Assembly (NCBI GenBank): GCA_009921245.1
Contig: RFXW01000004.1
Coordinates: 1 to 35,102, forward strand
Direction of reading: 5' to 3'
Source of the DNA: Candidatus Fonsibacter lacus
Lineage (GTDB): Bacteria > Pseudomonadota > Gammaproteobacteria > Burkholderiales > Burkholderiaceae_C
DNA length: 35,102 nucleotides
The first letter of the stretch is position 1; every line of letters begins with the position of its first letter. The position numbers and the translations under genes were made by a program. Positions 1-11,871 of the stretch are shown piece after piece. The notes below the pieces were generated by a model. It was not told the origin of the DNA, made no database searches, and saw only the letters and a list, made by a program, of their open reading frames with translations.

Positions 1-2
1 TG

Positions 3-359
3 GGCGGCCCATTGCACACCGAGCGCGGTTTTGTGCTGCATGACCCCATGGGCGATGACGAGGGCTCGGTTTACGCGTCGTCGTTGCATGTGCCCGGTGG
101 CCTTGAAATGACCACCTCGCGCGATGTACTCGAGGCCTTGTCGGTCGGGGCCGGGCCCAAGCGGGTGCGCATCATGCTTGGATACGCGTCGTGGGGCGAG
201 GGTCAGCTGGAATCTGAACTGGCCGAAAACCATTGGCTGACGGTGCCCGCCGACGCCGCGGTGGTGTTTGATACCCCCGCGGCCACCCAGTGGCAGCACG
301 CGGTGGCGCTGCTGGGATTGGATTCGGGCAACCTGGCGACGGGCTCGGGGCACTGTTAG
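3..359 (+). CDS. algH: YqgE/AlgH family protein (UPF0301), 5' end truncated by window edge
   Basis: In-frame reading from position 3 gives GGPLHTERGFVLHDP..., the conserved GGPxxxERGFVLH motif; followed directly by ruvX. Confidence 0.9.
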   Translation, partial: GGPLHTERGFVLHDPMGDDEGSVYASSLHVPGGLEMTTSRDVLEALSVGAGPKRVRIMLGYASWGEGQLESELAENHWLTVPADAAVVFDTPAATQWQHAVALLGLDSGNLATGSGHC

Positions 360-360
360 C

Positions 361-780
361 GTGGTGGCTGCCATTCCTCGCGCCGCCGTTTCACCCGCTT
401 GGCAGCGGTTTTTGGCGTTTGACGTAGGCACCCGCCGCACCGGGGTGGCGGTAGGCAACCGCATCAGTGGCACCGCCACGCCGTGTCGCACCATCGTGGC
501 TCAAGGTGCTGCGGTTTGGTCCGAGGTGGCGCAGGCCGTGGGTGAGTGGCAACCCGACGCGTTGGTGGTGGGGGTGCCGCTGCACCCCGACGGTGCCGCG
601 CACGACATGACGGCGCTGGCGCAGCGTTTTGCGCGACGCCTAGAAGGGCGCTTTGGTCTGCCGGTGTTGCAGGTCGATGAACGCTACAGCACCACCGAGG
701 CACGCGCCATGGGGGCCACCGATCCAGACGCCGGCGCGGCCTGCATTGTGCTTGAGCAACTGCTGCGGGATTTGCCATGA
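361..780 (+). CDS. ruvX: Putative pre-16S rRNA nuclease / Holliday junction resolvase RuvX (YqgF)
   Basis: LAFDVGTRRTGVAVGN, VVGVPLHPDG and VDERYSTTEA motifs; likely GTG start at 361 just after the algH stop. Confidence 0.92.
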   Translation: MVAAIPRAAVSPAWQRFLAFDVGTRRTGVAVGNRISGTATPCRTIVAQGAAVWSEVAQAVGEWQPDALVVGVPLHPDGAAHDMTALAQRFARRLEGRFGLPVLQVDERYSTTEARAMGATDPDAGAACIVLEQLLRDLP

Positions 781-1289
781 GCGTAACCGCACCCAACGCC
801 GAGGCGTTGTATCTCAAACTGCGTGAGGCGGTACGGGCGTGGCTCGCTGCGCAGCCCGATCCGGCGCATTTGGTTGGCATTGCCTCGGGCGGGGCTTGGC
901 TGGCGCGTCGTTTGCAAACCGACCTTGGCTTGCCCGGTGAGCCCGGCGTGATCTCCTCGGTCATGCACCGCGACGACTTTGCCCAGCGCGGCTTGGCCGC
1001 CGCCGCCATGCAAACCAAACTGCCGTTTGAAGTCTCGGATGCGCGCGTGCTGTTGGTGGACGACGTGCTTTACACCGGGCGCACCATTCGCGCTGTGTTG
1101 AATGAATTGTTCGACTACGGCCGTCCCGCCAGCGTGGCCTTGGCGGTGCTGGTCGATCGGGGTGGGCGTGAGCTGCCGGTGTGCGCCGACCTCTGCGCCG
1201 CCCAGCTCAGCGTGCCCGCCCAGCAGGTGCTGCAGTTGCAGCGCCAAGAAAATGGTCAATTTGTCATGACCCTACAGGACGCAAGCTAA
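777..1289 (+). CDS. pyrR: Bifunctional pyr operon regulator / uracil phosphoribosyltransferase PyrR
   Basis: PRPP-binding motif [13 protein letters not shown]; upstream of pyrB. Confidence 0.93.
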   Translation: MSVTAPNAEALYLKLREAVRAWLAAQPDPAHLVGIASGGAWLARRLQTDLGLPGEPGVISSVMHRDDFAQRGLAAAAMQTKLPFEVSDARVLLVDDVLYTGRTIRAVLNELFDYGRPASVALAVLVDRGGRELPVCADLCAAQLSVPAQQVLQLQRQENGQFVMTLQDAS

Positions 1290-1291
1290 GC

Positions 1292-2260
1292 ATGCCAAGC
1301 CATAACCCGCAGCTCAACCGCCACGGTGAACTGGTGCATTTGCTCTCTATCGAGGGCTTGGGGCGCGACCACTTAACCCACATATTGGATACAGCCAGCC
1401 AGTTTGTGAGCGTCAACGACAGAGACGTAAAAAAAGTGCCTTTGCTGCGCGGCAAAAGCGTGTTCAATTTGTTTTTTGAAAACTCCACCCGCACCCGAAC
1501 CACCTTTGAAATCGCTGCAGCGCGGCTGTCGGCCGACGTCATTAACTTAGACATCGCACGCTCCTCCACCAGCAAAGGGGAGAGCCTGCTCGACACCATG
1601 GACAACCTCACCGCCATGGCCGCCGATGTGTTTGTGGTGCGTCATGCCGCCTCGGGCGCGCCGTATCTTATGGCGCAGCATGTGCCGCCGCACGTGCATG
1701 TGGTCAACGCCGGTGACGGTCGCCACGCCCATCCCACGCAGGCTTTGCTCGATATGTACACCATTCGTCATTTCAAGGGCGACTGGGCCAATCTCACCGT
1801 GGCCATCGTTGGCGACGTGTTGCACTCGCGGGTGGCGCGCTCCAACATTCACGCGCTCACCACCTTAGGCTGTGCCGAGGTGCGCGTGGTGGGCCCGCGC
1901 ACCCTGGTGCCGCCCAGCTTGGCGCCGATGGGGGTACGGGTGTGCCATACCCTGCGTGAAGGGCTGGAGGGTGCAGACGTTGTCATGGCGTTGCGCTTGC
2001 AAAATGAACGCATGAATGGGGCGCTTATTCCGTCGGCACAAGAATTTTTTAAACGCTTTGGACTGACCGAGGCGCGCCTGGCCTGGGCCAAGCCCGACGC
2101 CATCGTGATGCACCCTGGCCCCATCAACCGTGGTGTAGAAATCGACTCCGCCGTGGCCGACGGCGAGCGCGCGGTGATTTTGTCTCAGGTGACGTTTGGC
2201 ATTGCGGTGCGCATGGCGGTGATGTCCATTGTGGCCGGTCACGACGGGGCCCGCGCATGA
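1292..2260 (+). CDS. pyrB: Aspartate carbamoyltransferase catalytic subunit
   Basis: [28 protein letters not shown] and [12 protein letters not shown] motifs; ATG at 1292 within the longer ORF. Confidence 0.96.
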   Translation: MPSHNPQLNRHGELVHLLSIEGLGRDHLTHILDTASQFVSVNDRDVKKVPLLRGKSVFNLFFENSTRTRTTFEIAAARLSADVINLDIARSSTSKGESLLDTMDNLTAMAADVFVVRHAASGAPYLMAQHVPPHVHVVNAGDGRHAHPTQALLDMYTIRHFKGDWANLTVAIVGDVLHSRVARSNIHALTTLGCAEVRVVGPRTLVPPSLAPMGVRVCHTLREGLEGADVVMALRLQNERMNGALIPSAQEFFKRFGLTEARLAWAKPDAIVMHPGPINRGVEIDSAVADGERAVILSQVTFGIAVRMAVMSIVAGHDGARA

Positions 2261-3549
2261 AAACCCTGATACAAGGTGGTCGCGTGCTCTGCCCAGCCAG
2301 CGGGTTGGACCAGGTTGCCGACGTCGCACTGGCTGACGGACAGGTGCTGGCCGTGGGGCAGGTACCCAGTGGCTTCACCCCCGACCAGCAACTCAACGCC
2401 AGTGGCGCTTGGGTGTTGCCCGGGTTGATCGACCTGTGCGCGCGCTTGCGCGAGCCCGGCCAAGAGCACGAGGGCATGTTGGAGTCCGAGTTGGCGGCGG
2501 CGGTATGCGGCGGCGTCACCCGCTTGGTGTGCCCACCCGACACCGACCCCGTGCTTGATGAACCTGGGCTGGTGGACATGTTGCGCTTTCGTGCCGCCCA
2601 ATTGCGTTTGGCCCATGTGCACCCGCAAGGCGCGCTCACGCGTGGCTTGCAAGGGCAAGCGCTGACCGAAATGGCGGAGCTCAGTGAATCCGGTTGTGTG
2701 GGCTTTGGGCAAGCCGAGCATGCGTTGCGCGACACCCTGGTGTTGCAGCGCGCCATGCAATACGCCGCCACCTATGGCTTTACGGTATGGCTACGTGCGC
2801 AAGACGCCTGGCTGGGCGGCGGCGTGGCCGCCAGCGGGCCGTTGGCCACCCGCATGGGTTTGTCGGGCGTGCCGGTGGTGGCCGAGGTGATTGCCTTGCA
2901 CACCATCACCGAGCTGATGCGTGTCACCGGTGCGCGCGTGCATGTGTGCCGCTTAAGCAGCGCCGCCGGTGTTGAGTTGGTGCGCCAAGCCAAGGCCCAG
3001 GGTTTGCCGCTTACTTGCGACATCAGCGTGCACAACCTGCATTTGTGCGACCACGACCTGGGCTACTTCGACTCGCGCGCGCATCTGCAGCCGCCGCTGC
3101 GCCAAGCCAGCGACCGCGAGGCGCTGGCCAATGCCTTGGCCGATGGCACCGTGGATGCGTTGGTGAGCGACCACAACCCGCTGGACGCCAACGCCAAACA
3201 TTTGCCGTTCGCCGAATCCGAGCCCGGTGCCACCGCCATTGAGCTGCTGTTGCCGCTGACGGTTAAATGGGCGCAAGCGCACAACGTGCCGCTGACGCAT
3301 GCGTTGGCGCGGGTTACCACTGGCCCGGCCGCGGTGCTGGGAGGCACCTTACCGGCGTTGGCCGGCAGCTTGCAGCCTGGTGCCCCGGCGCACGTGTGCG
3401 TGTGTCGGCCGTCGCAGCAGGCCACCGTGGTGGGCGCGCATTTGCGCAGCCAAGGCAAGTTCACGCCGTTTGAGGGCGCTGCCTTGCCCGTGCAAGTGGT
3501 GGCCACCTGGGTTGACGGCCACTTGGCGTTTGATGACACCCAGCACTGA
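2257..3549 (+). CDS. pyrC': Dihydroorotase-like protein PyrC' (predicted non-catalytic)
   Basis: Amidohydrolase-like fold sequence ([17 protein letters not shown]..., DALVSDHNP) overlapping pyrB by 4 nt; HxH metal motif replaced by CxR. Confidence 0.88.
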   Translation: MKTLIQGGRVLCPASGLDQVADVALADGQVLAVGQVPSGFTPDQQLNASGAWVLPGLIDLCARLREPGQEHEGMLESELAAAVCGGVTRLVCPPDTDPVLDEPGLVDMLRFRAAQLRLAHVHPQGALTRGLQGQALTEMAELSESGCVGFGQAEHALRDTLVLQRAMQYAATYGFTVWLRAQDAWLGGGVAASGPLATRMGLSGVPVVAEVIALHTITELMRVTGARVHVCRLSSAAGVELVRQAKAQGLPLTCDISVHNLHLCDHDLGYFDSRAHLQPPLRQASDREALANALADGTVDALVSDHNPLDANAKHLPFAESEPGATAIELLLPLTVKWAQAHNVPLTHALARVTTGPAAVLGGTLPALAGSLQPGAPAHVCVCRPSQQATVVGAHLRSQGKFTPFEGAALPVQVVATWVDGHLAFDDTQH

Positions 3550-4309
3550 GGCACAGGGTTTAACCCCTTGGGCTGCGGCGTGGCGCATGCTGCGTTTGCT
3601 GGGGCACGTGGTGCACGGTTTGTGGCAGTTGCACACCTCGTTTCCTCGGGCCACGCCCGAGGTGCAAACCGACATGGTGCGCCAGTGGTCGCGCCGCATG
3701 CTGGACAGTCTTGGCATAGCGCTGCAGGCGCAACCGGCCCCGCAGTGGCCAGCCCATCAGGGTGTGTTGGTGGTTATCAACCATATTTCGTGGCTTGATA
3801 TCTTGGTGCTCAACGCCGTGCATCCCATGCAATTCGTGGCCAAAGACGACATTCAACGCTGGCCACTGATCGGGCGATTGGTGGCGGCGTCTGGCACCTT
3901 GTTCATCCGCCGGCGCTCGGCGCGCGATGCGCTGCGCGTGGTGCACACCATGGCGCAGGCCTTGCGCGCGGGCGCGCGCGTGGCGGTGTTTCCCGAGGGT
4001 ACCACCAGCAGCGGTGAGGCGGTGCTGCCTTTTCATGGCAACTTGCTGCAAGCCGCCCTAGACGCCCAAGTGGCCGTGATGCCGGTTGGCCTGGGCTACT
4101 GGCAGCTCGACGGGCATAGGCGCAGCGCCGCCGTGCGTTACATCGACGACGATACCTTGCTTGGCTCCATATGGCGCACGCTGCGCCACGGGCCGGTGTT
4201 GGCAAGGGTCGTGTTTGGCCCATCCCAAACCGCCAATGGCCAAACACGCCGGCAGTGGGCACACGCGCTGCAAGTCCAAGTGCAACAGTTCATACAATTT
4301 GGGGTATGA
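3533..4309 (+). CDS. plsC: 1-acyl-sn-glycerol-3-phosphate acyltransferase (PlsC-like)
   Basis: NHISWLD (NHX4D) and FPEGTTS motifs; ATG at 3533 overlapping the pyrC' 3' end. Confidence 0.88.
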   Translation: MTPSTEAQGLTPWAAAWRMLRLLGHVVHGLWQLHTSFPRATPEVQTDMVRQWSRRMLDSLGIALQAQPAPQWPAHQGVLVVINHISWLDILVLNAVHPMQFVAKDDIQRWPLIGRLVAASGTLFIRRRSARDALRVVHTMAQALRAGARVAVFPEGTTSSGEAVLPFHGNLLQAALDAQVAVMPVGLGYWQLDGHRRSAAVRYIDDDTLLGSIWRTLRHGPVLARVVFGPSQTANGQTRRQWAHALQVQVQQFIQFGV

Positions 4310-4710
4310 CCACTTACAGTTGGAACCCCGTCATCGTTGGCCACACCGTTGCGGCGTTGGTGGCCTTGGGTCTGGGCACCGCGTTGCTGTTGCGGCGCAA
4401 AGGCACAGCGTCGCACCGCTGGCTGGGACGGTTGTGGATGGCGCTGATGGCCGGCGTGGCGTTGTCGTCGTTTGCCATCATGCGCGATGGCTACAGCTGG
4501 ATTCACGGCCTGTCGGTGTTTACCTTGATCACGTTGGTCACCGGTTGGTGGTTGGCGCGGCGGCGTTACATCGCGGCGCATCGGTTCAATATGTTAGGCC
4601 TGTACTTTGGGGCGTTGGTGGTCACTGGGCTGTTTACCTTGCTGCCCAATCGCCTGATCGGGCGGGCCGTGATTGACGGCTGGAACGCGTTGTTCGCCGC
4701 GTTAAACTAA
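4306..4710 (+). CDS. DUF2306-like small integral membrane protein
   Basis: Four hydrophobic segments, HRWLGRLWM and HRFNMLGLYFGALVVTGLFTLLPNR; ATG at 4306. Confidence 0.7.
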   Translation: MTTYSWNPVIVGHTVAALVALGLGTALLLRRKGTASHRWLGRLWMALMAGVALSSFAIMRDGYSWIHGLSVFTLITLVTGWWLARRRYIAAHRFNMLGLYFGALVVTGLFTLLPNRLIGRAVIDGWNALFAALN

Positions 4711-4717
4711 ACCTCGC

Positions 4718-4792
4718 GCCGCCATAGTTCAACGGATAGAACGAGCGCCTCCTAAGCGCTAGATACAGGTTCGATTCCTGTTGGTGGTACCA
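4718..4792 (+). tRNA. tRNA-Arg (anticodon CCT)
   Basis: Cloverleaf: acceptor GCCGCCA/TGGTGGT, anticodon loop CTCCTAA between AGCGC/GCGCT, T-loop GGTTCGATTCC, encoded CCA. Confidence 0.95.
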
Positions 4793-4904
4793 ACGCCGCG
4801 CCGCGCCCCCCCGCACTTGGCATGCACTGTCCGCTCGGTGCCAAGCGCCCAATGACGGTTTGGCGCAAAATCGGGGCCCGTTGCATCTGCTTGCCATTGC
4901 TCCC

Positions 4905-6608
4905 ATGACGTCGCTCAAAGACACCTACTGGCCCCCTTATGTACCGCGGCGCTTTCGTGCGCCGCACACGCCGCTGATCGACAACCTGATCACCAGCGCG
5001 CGTCGTTACCCCAACAAGGCTGCGCTGATCTTTTTGCAGCAAGAAACCAGCTACGCCGAACTGCTTGAGCAAGTGGAGCGCATGGCGGGCTATTTGCAGC
5101 AACTGGGTGTCAAGCGCGGAGACCGTGTGTTGTTGCTGATGCAAAACTGCCCGCAACTGGTGGTGGCGCATTTTGCTATTTTGCGTGCCGACGCAGTGGT
5201 GGTGCCGGTTAACCCCATGAACCGTGCCCAAGAATTGCAACATTACATTGCCGACTCCCAAGCTCAGGTGGCGGTGGTGGCCGAAGATTTGGCCCACGAA
5301 TTGGCGCAAGCCAGCGCCGAACTGGCGCCACCGCAAAGGCTGCAACACGTGGTAACGGCGCGCTACGCCGACGCCGCAGGCGAGCTACACAACGCCGCCG
5401 TTGCCGTGCCCCAAGCGTGGCGCGATTGGTTTGCTGCAGCCGTTACCCCAGCCCAATGGGGCAGCACGCAGGCCCACGCGTGGCCGCAGGTTATGGCCGC
5501 CGCCCATACGCCCACGCCAGTACAAAATGGGCCAGAAGACTTGGCTATCTTGCCTTACACCAGTGGCACCACAGGCTTGCCCAAAGGCTGCATGCACCCG
5601 CAACGCACGGTGATGTACAACGCCCACGCCATGGGGCTGTGGATGTACCAAACCCCCGAGAGTGTGCAGCTGGTGGCGGTGCCAATGTTTCATATCACGG
5701 GCCTGGTGATTGGCATGCACGCCGTGATTGCCGCTGGTGCCAGCATGGTCATCATGCCGCGCTGGGATCGCGACTACGCCGGTGCTGCCATTGCGCACTG
5801 GGGTGTGACGCACTGGCTCAACATACCCACCATGGTGATCGATTTGCTGGCCAGTCCACACGCTGCCAACTACCCGCTCAACAGCCTGCAGTACATCGGC
5901 GGTGGTGGCGCCGCCATGCCGCAAGCCGTGGCGCAGCGCCTGTTGGAACAATACGGCTTACGCTACGCCGAAGCCTATGGTCTAACCGAAACCTGTGCGC
6001 CTTCGCACAGCAACCCGGCGCACGCCACGCGCCAACAATGCTTGGGCGTGCCCTACATGGACGCCGACGCGATCGTCGTCAACCCCGAGACCCTGCAGCC
6101 TGTTGCACCGGGTGAGCCAGGCGAAATTTTGATTCAAGGCCCCATGGTCTTTAACGGCTATTGGCGCAACCCCGAGGCCACAGCCAAGGCGTTCGCCGAG
6201 GTTCAGGGTAGGCGCTACTTTCGCAGTGGTGACCTGGGCCGGGTAGACGAGCAGGGGTTTTTCTACATGACCGATCGTCTCAAGCGCATGATCAACGCCA
6301 GTGGCTACAAAGTGTGGCCGGCTGAGGTTGAGGCCATGATGTTTCAACACCCCGCCATTGCCGAGGCGTGCATCATCAGCGCCCCCGATGCGTACCGCGG
6401 TGAAACCGTGCAAGCCGTGGTGGTGCTGCGCCAAGATGCCCAAGCCACGGCGGATGACATCATCGCCTGGTGTCGTGACCACATGGCGGCATACAAAGTG
6501 CCGCGGCGGGTGCAACTGATCGACGCCCTACCCAAAAGTGGCAGCGGCAAGGTGATGTGGCGTTTGCTGCAAGAGCAGGCTTGGGCACAAACGGCGGTCA
6601 ACACCTAA
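4905..6608 (+). CDS. AMP-dependent synthetase / long-chain fatty acid-CoA ligase
   Basis: YTSGTTGLPKG P-loop, YGLTETCAP, YFRSGDLGRVDEQGF, DRLKRMINASGYKVWP, PKSGSGKVMWR; likely ATG at 4905. Confidence 0.9.
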   Translation: MTSLKDTYWPPYVPRRFRAPHTPLIDNLITSARRYPNKAALIFLQQETSYAELLEQVERMAGYLQQLGVKRGDRVLLLMQNCPQLVVAHFAILRADAVVVPVNPMNRAQELQHYIADSQAQVAVVAEDLAHELAQASAELAPPQRLQHVVTARYADAAGELHNAAVAVPQAWRDWFAAAVTPAQWGSTQAHAWPQVMAAAHTPTPVQNGPEDLAILPYTSGTTGLPKGCMHPQRTVMYNAHAMGLWMYQTPESVQLVAVPMFHITGLVIGMHAVIAAGASMVIMPRWDRDYAGAAIAHWGVTHWLNIPTMVIDLLASPHAANYPLNSLQYIGGGGAAMPQAVAQRLLEQYGLRYAEAYGLTETCAPSHSNPAHATRQQCLGVPYMDADAIVVNPETLQPVAPGEPGEILIQGPMVFNGYWRNPEATAKAFAEVQGRRYFRSGDLGRVDEQGFFYMTDRLKRMINASGYKVWPAEVEAMMFQHPAIAEACIISAPDAYRGETVQAVVVLRQDAQATADDIIAWCRDHMAAYKVPRRVQLIDALPKSGSGKVMWRLLQEQAWAQTAVNT

Positions 6609-6848
6609 TCGCGCGTCTATCGCGCTTAAGCATGCCTTGGTATAACAAAGTTCAAACCTATGAACTAAAAATCTAAGCAAACATTAGGTAAAACCAAGGG
6701 TCAACCCTATGATTCACGCCGGCTGAAGGAGGTCGGTCAAGCTCATGCTCAAGCGGCGTGCGCAACCGACGAGCTTGGCTCGCGGCAGCACGGTGGAGGC
6801 CAGCGTTGCCGCGCAAAAAGTGCCTCGAATTTTCTAATGGAATTTCAA

Positions 6849-7058
6849 ATGAAGACGTTTGTCATGTTTGGATCGTTGGTGGTGGCTTCGGTATTGGTTG
6901 CCTGTGGCCAAAGCGATGCAGAGCAAAGCAAGGCCGCTGAGCCGGTGGCGGCGCCCGCTGCGCCTATGGCAGCCCCAGCTGCTGACCAAGCCCCGGTGAG
7001 CACCGACAGTGCGGCCCCTGCCGCCGAGACCAAACCAGCCGAGCCAGCCAGTAAATAA
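6849..7058 (+). CDS. Small Ala/Pro-rich predicted lipoprotein
   Basis: MKTFVMFGSLVVASVLVAC|GQ: signal peptide with lipobox LVAC; low-complexity A/P tail; ggaa-type SD upstream of ATG 6849. Confidence 0.7.
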   Translation: MKTFVMFGSLVVASVLVACGQSDAEQSKAAEPVAAPAAPMAAPAADQAPVSTDSAAPAAETKPAEPASK

Positions 7059-7077
7059 CGCGTTGGTGTGGGGAGGG

Positions 7078-7108
7078 AGCCGCAGCCTATAGGTTGCGGC
7101 TTTTTTTT
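7078..7108 (+). terminator. Rho-independent terminator
   Basis: AGCCGCAGCC-TATA-GGTTGCGGCT hairpin followed by T8. Confidence 0.9.
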
Positions 7109-7142
7109 GGCCGCGTGCAGGGCAAACAGGGTGCCTGCGGTG

Positions 7143-7219
7143 TGGTCGGGGTGAGAGGATTCGAACCTCCGGCCTCTACGTCCCGAACGTAGCGCTCTAC
7201 CAGGCTAAGCTACACCCCG
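7143..7219 (-). tRNA. tRNA-Pro (anticodon CGG)
   Basis: Reverse complement CGGGGTGTAGCTTAGCCTGG...CTACG-TTCGGGA-CGTAG...GGTTCGAATCCTCTCACCCCGACCA. Confidence 0.96.
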
Positions 7220-7264
7220 CGTGTACCTTATCGAGCGCCGAATTCTAGCAGTGCCGTAACCAGG

Positions 7265-8245
7265 CTAGTTGGCCCGTTGCAGCAGCTCTTCGGTTAGGGT
7301 GTGCATGGCTTGGGTGTAGGGGTTGTGCGGTAGGGCACGCAGCGCATCTTGCGCCACGCGGGCCTCGGCGTGCGCCAGCGCCATGGCCGCGCTTAAGCCA
7401 CCGCTGTCGCGAATCAGCGCCAGCAACCGCGGCAGCTGCGATACATCACCCTCGCGAATGGCGTTTTCCAGCAACTCGCGCTCGTCATCGGCCACGCGTT
7501 GTAGGGTGCAGATCAGGGGTAACGTTACCTTGCCCTCGCGCAAGTCATCGCCCAAGTTTTTGCCCATGGCTGCCGCGTCGCCACTGTAGTCAAGCGCGTC
7601 GTCCACCACCTGAAACGCCGTGCCCAGTGCTTGGCCAAACAGCGCGCAGGCCGACTCCACGTCCTCGCTGGCGTTGGCCAACAGCGCCGGCAGCCGGGCG
7701 CTGGCTTCAAACAGTTTGGCGGTTTTGGATCGAATCACTTGCAGGTAGTCGTCCTCGGTCATCGCGGTGTTGCGAATTTGCACCAGTTGCAACACCTCGC
7801 CCTCGGCGATCACGTTGGTTGCATCCGCCAGCACCTGCATCACGCGCATGTCGTTGACATCGACCATCATTTGAAAGGCGCGCGAATACAAAAAGTCGCC
7901 CACCAGCACGCTGGCCGGGTTGCCAAAAGCCTGGTTGGCCGTGGCCCGACCCCGGCGCAGCGTGGACTCGTCCACCACGTCGTCGTGCAGCAACGTGGCG
8001 GTATGAATAAATTCCACCACCGCTGCCAGCGTGAGGCGCTGCGGGCCCTGCAATTCCAGCGCCCCGGCCATGAGCAGCAGCAACGCTGGGCGCAGCCGCT
8101 TGCCGCCGGCGCCAATGATGTACTGGGTGACTTGGCCCACCAGCGGCACCTGGCTTTGAAGGTGCTGGGCAATCACCCCGTCCAGGGCGGTCATGTCGGC
8201 GGCAACAAGGGCCAGCGGGTCGGCTTGGGGGGCGGTGGTTGGCAT
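7265..8245 (-). CDS. ispB: Polyprenyl (octaprenyl) diphosphate synthase
   Basis: [22 protein letters not shown] (first Asp-rich motif), [12 protein letters not shown] (second); divergent from rplU. Confidence 0.94.
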   Translation of the reverse strand: MPTTAPQADPLALVAADMTALDGVIAQHLQSQVPLVGQVTQYIIGAGGKRLRPALLLLMAGALELQGPQRLTLAAVVEFIHTATLLHDDVVDESTLRRGRATANQAFGNPASVLVGDFLYSRAFQMMVDVNDMRVMQVLADATNVIAEGEVLQLVQIRNTAMTEDDYLQVIRSKTAKLFEASARLPALLANASEDVESACALFGQALGTAFQVVDDALDYSGDAAAMGKNLGDDLREGKVTLPLICTLQRVADDERELLENAIREGDVSQLPRLLALIRDSGGLSAAMALAHAEARVAQDALRALPHNPYTQAMHTLTEELLQRAN

Positions 8246-8307
8246 GCTGGAGTAATTATTGCAGATGGTGCTACAATTTCAGGTTTCCCGGTTGGAAGGA
8301 AAATCGT

Positions 8308-8619
8308 ATGTACGCGGTTGTCAAAACCGGTGGCAAGCAGTATCGCGTGGCCGCCGGTGAAAAAATTAAAGTCGAACAAATCACCGCCGACGTGGGCGCA
8401 GAAATTGTGCTCAACGAGGTATTGGCTGTGGGCATCGGCAGCGAACTCAAGGTGGGCACGCCATTGGTAAGCGGTGCGGCGGTTACGGCCAAGGTCGTGT
8501 CGCAAGGCCGCGGCGATAAGGTGCGAATTTTTAAAATGCGCCGCCGCAAGCATTACCAAAAGCGCCAAGGCCACCGGCAGTATTTCACCGAGCTTGAAAT
8601 CAGCGCGATTCAAGCCTAA
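8308..8619 (+). CDS. rplU: 50S ribosomal protein L21
   Basis: [25 protein letters not shown]...[23 protein letters not shown]. Confidence 0.97.
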   Translation: MYAVVKTGGKQYRVAAGEKIKVEQITADVGAEIVLNEVLAVGIGSELKVGTPLVSGAAVTAKVVSQGRGDKVRIFKMRRRKHYQKRQGHRQYFTELEISAIQA

Positions 8620-8631
8620 GGAGATTGACAC

Positions 8632-8895
8632 ATGGCACAGAAAAAAGGCGGCGGCTCCACACGCAACGGGCGCGACTCCAAGCCCAAAATGTTGGGCGTT
8701 AAGGTGTTTGGTGGCCAAGTTATTTCGGCTGGCGGCATCATTGTTCGCCAACGCGGCACCAAATTCCACCCGGGTACCAACGTGGGCATGGGCAAAGACC
8801 ACACCTTATTCGCCACCACCAACGGCACCGTGTCGTTTGCTGTGAAGGGCGAGTTTGGTCGTCAGTTGGTTTCGGTTACACCGGAAGCTGCGTAA
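8632..8895 (+). CDS. rpmA: 50S ribosomal protein L27
   Basis: [48 protein letters not shown]. Confidence 0.98.
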   Translation: MAQKKGGGSTRNGRDSKPKMLGVKVFGGQVISAGGIIVRQRGTKFHPGTNVGMGKDHTLFATTNGTVSFAVKGEFGRQLVSVTPEAA

Positions 8896-11176
<2,281 letters not shown>

Positions 11177-11180
<4 letters not shown>

Positions 11181-11788
11181 CGCCGGTTGGGGTCGGGATC
11201 GAAGCTGGCGCCTGGCGGCAGCTCCACACGGTGTTGAATCATAAAAGGGGCCCGTACCCGGCGTTCACCCAAGCCTGGGGAGGAAGCAGCACGCGGCGTA
11301 CGCCCCCGACCGTTGGCCCCCTCAACAAAACGCGACAACTCGGCCAAGGCTTTTTGATACACACCACGCTTGAATTCGATCACCACATCCAACGGCACCC
11401 AGTAGTCGTTCCAGCGCCAAGCATCGAATTCAGGGTGGTTGGTGGCGCGTAGGTTGAGGTCCCAATCATGACCAACCAGGCGCAGCAAAAACCAAATCTG
11501 TTTTTGACCACGGTAATGCCCGCGCGCGTCGCGTCGGATAAACCGATCCGGCACCTCGTAGCGCAACCAGTCGCGGGTGCGCCCAACAAGGCTGACGTGC
11601 GCCGGTCGCAGCCCGAGCTCTTCGTGGAGCTCGCGATACATCGCCTGCTCAGGCGTTTCGCCGCGGTCTATGCCCCCTTGGGGGAACTGCCAAGAGGTGC
11701 TGCGGATACGCTTGCCCCAGAAAACTTGATTCTTCTGGTTGAGCAGGATGATGCCGACGTTAGGCCTAAAGCCATCTCGGTCAAGCAT
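11177..11788 (-). CDS. rppH: RNA pyrophosphohydrolase (Nudix)
   Basis: [17 protein letters not shown]...[28 protein letters not shown] (Nudix box). Confidence 0.95.
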
Positions 11789-11871
11789 AATTCAACTTTG
11801 TTTTTTTCGTTGCACCGATTATGCACCGCAAGTGCCGTGCGTGCAGGTCGACTCCCAAGGCAAGCCCATCC

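Noticed and set aside
464-1259. Overlapping minus-strand ORFs antisense to ruvX/pyrR
   Set aside because: Typical GC-rich shadow ORFs, no motif support
4086-4676. 196-aa ORF overlapping plsC and the DUF2306-like gene
   Set aside because: Out-of-frame reading of supported coding sequence
7631-8470. 279-aa plus-strand ORF antisense to ispB
   Set aside because: Codon-position artefact of high GC; composition rich in H/Q/R/G with no domain, and ispB on the other strand is clearly real
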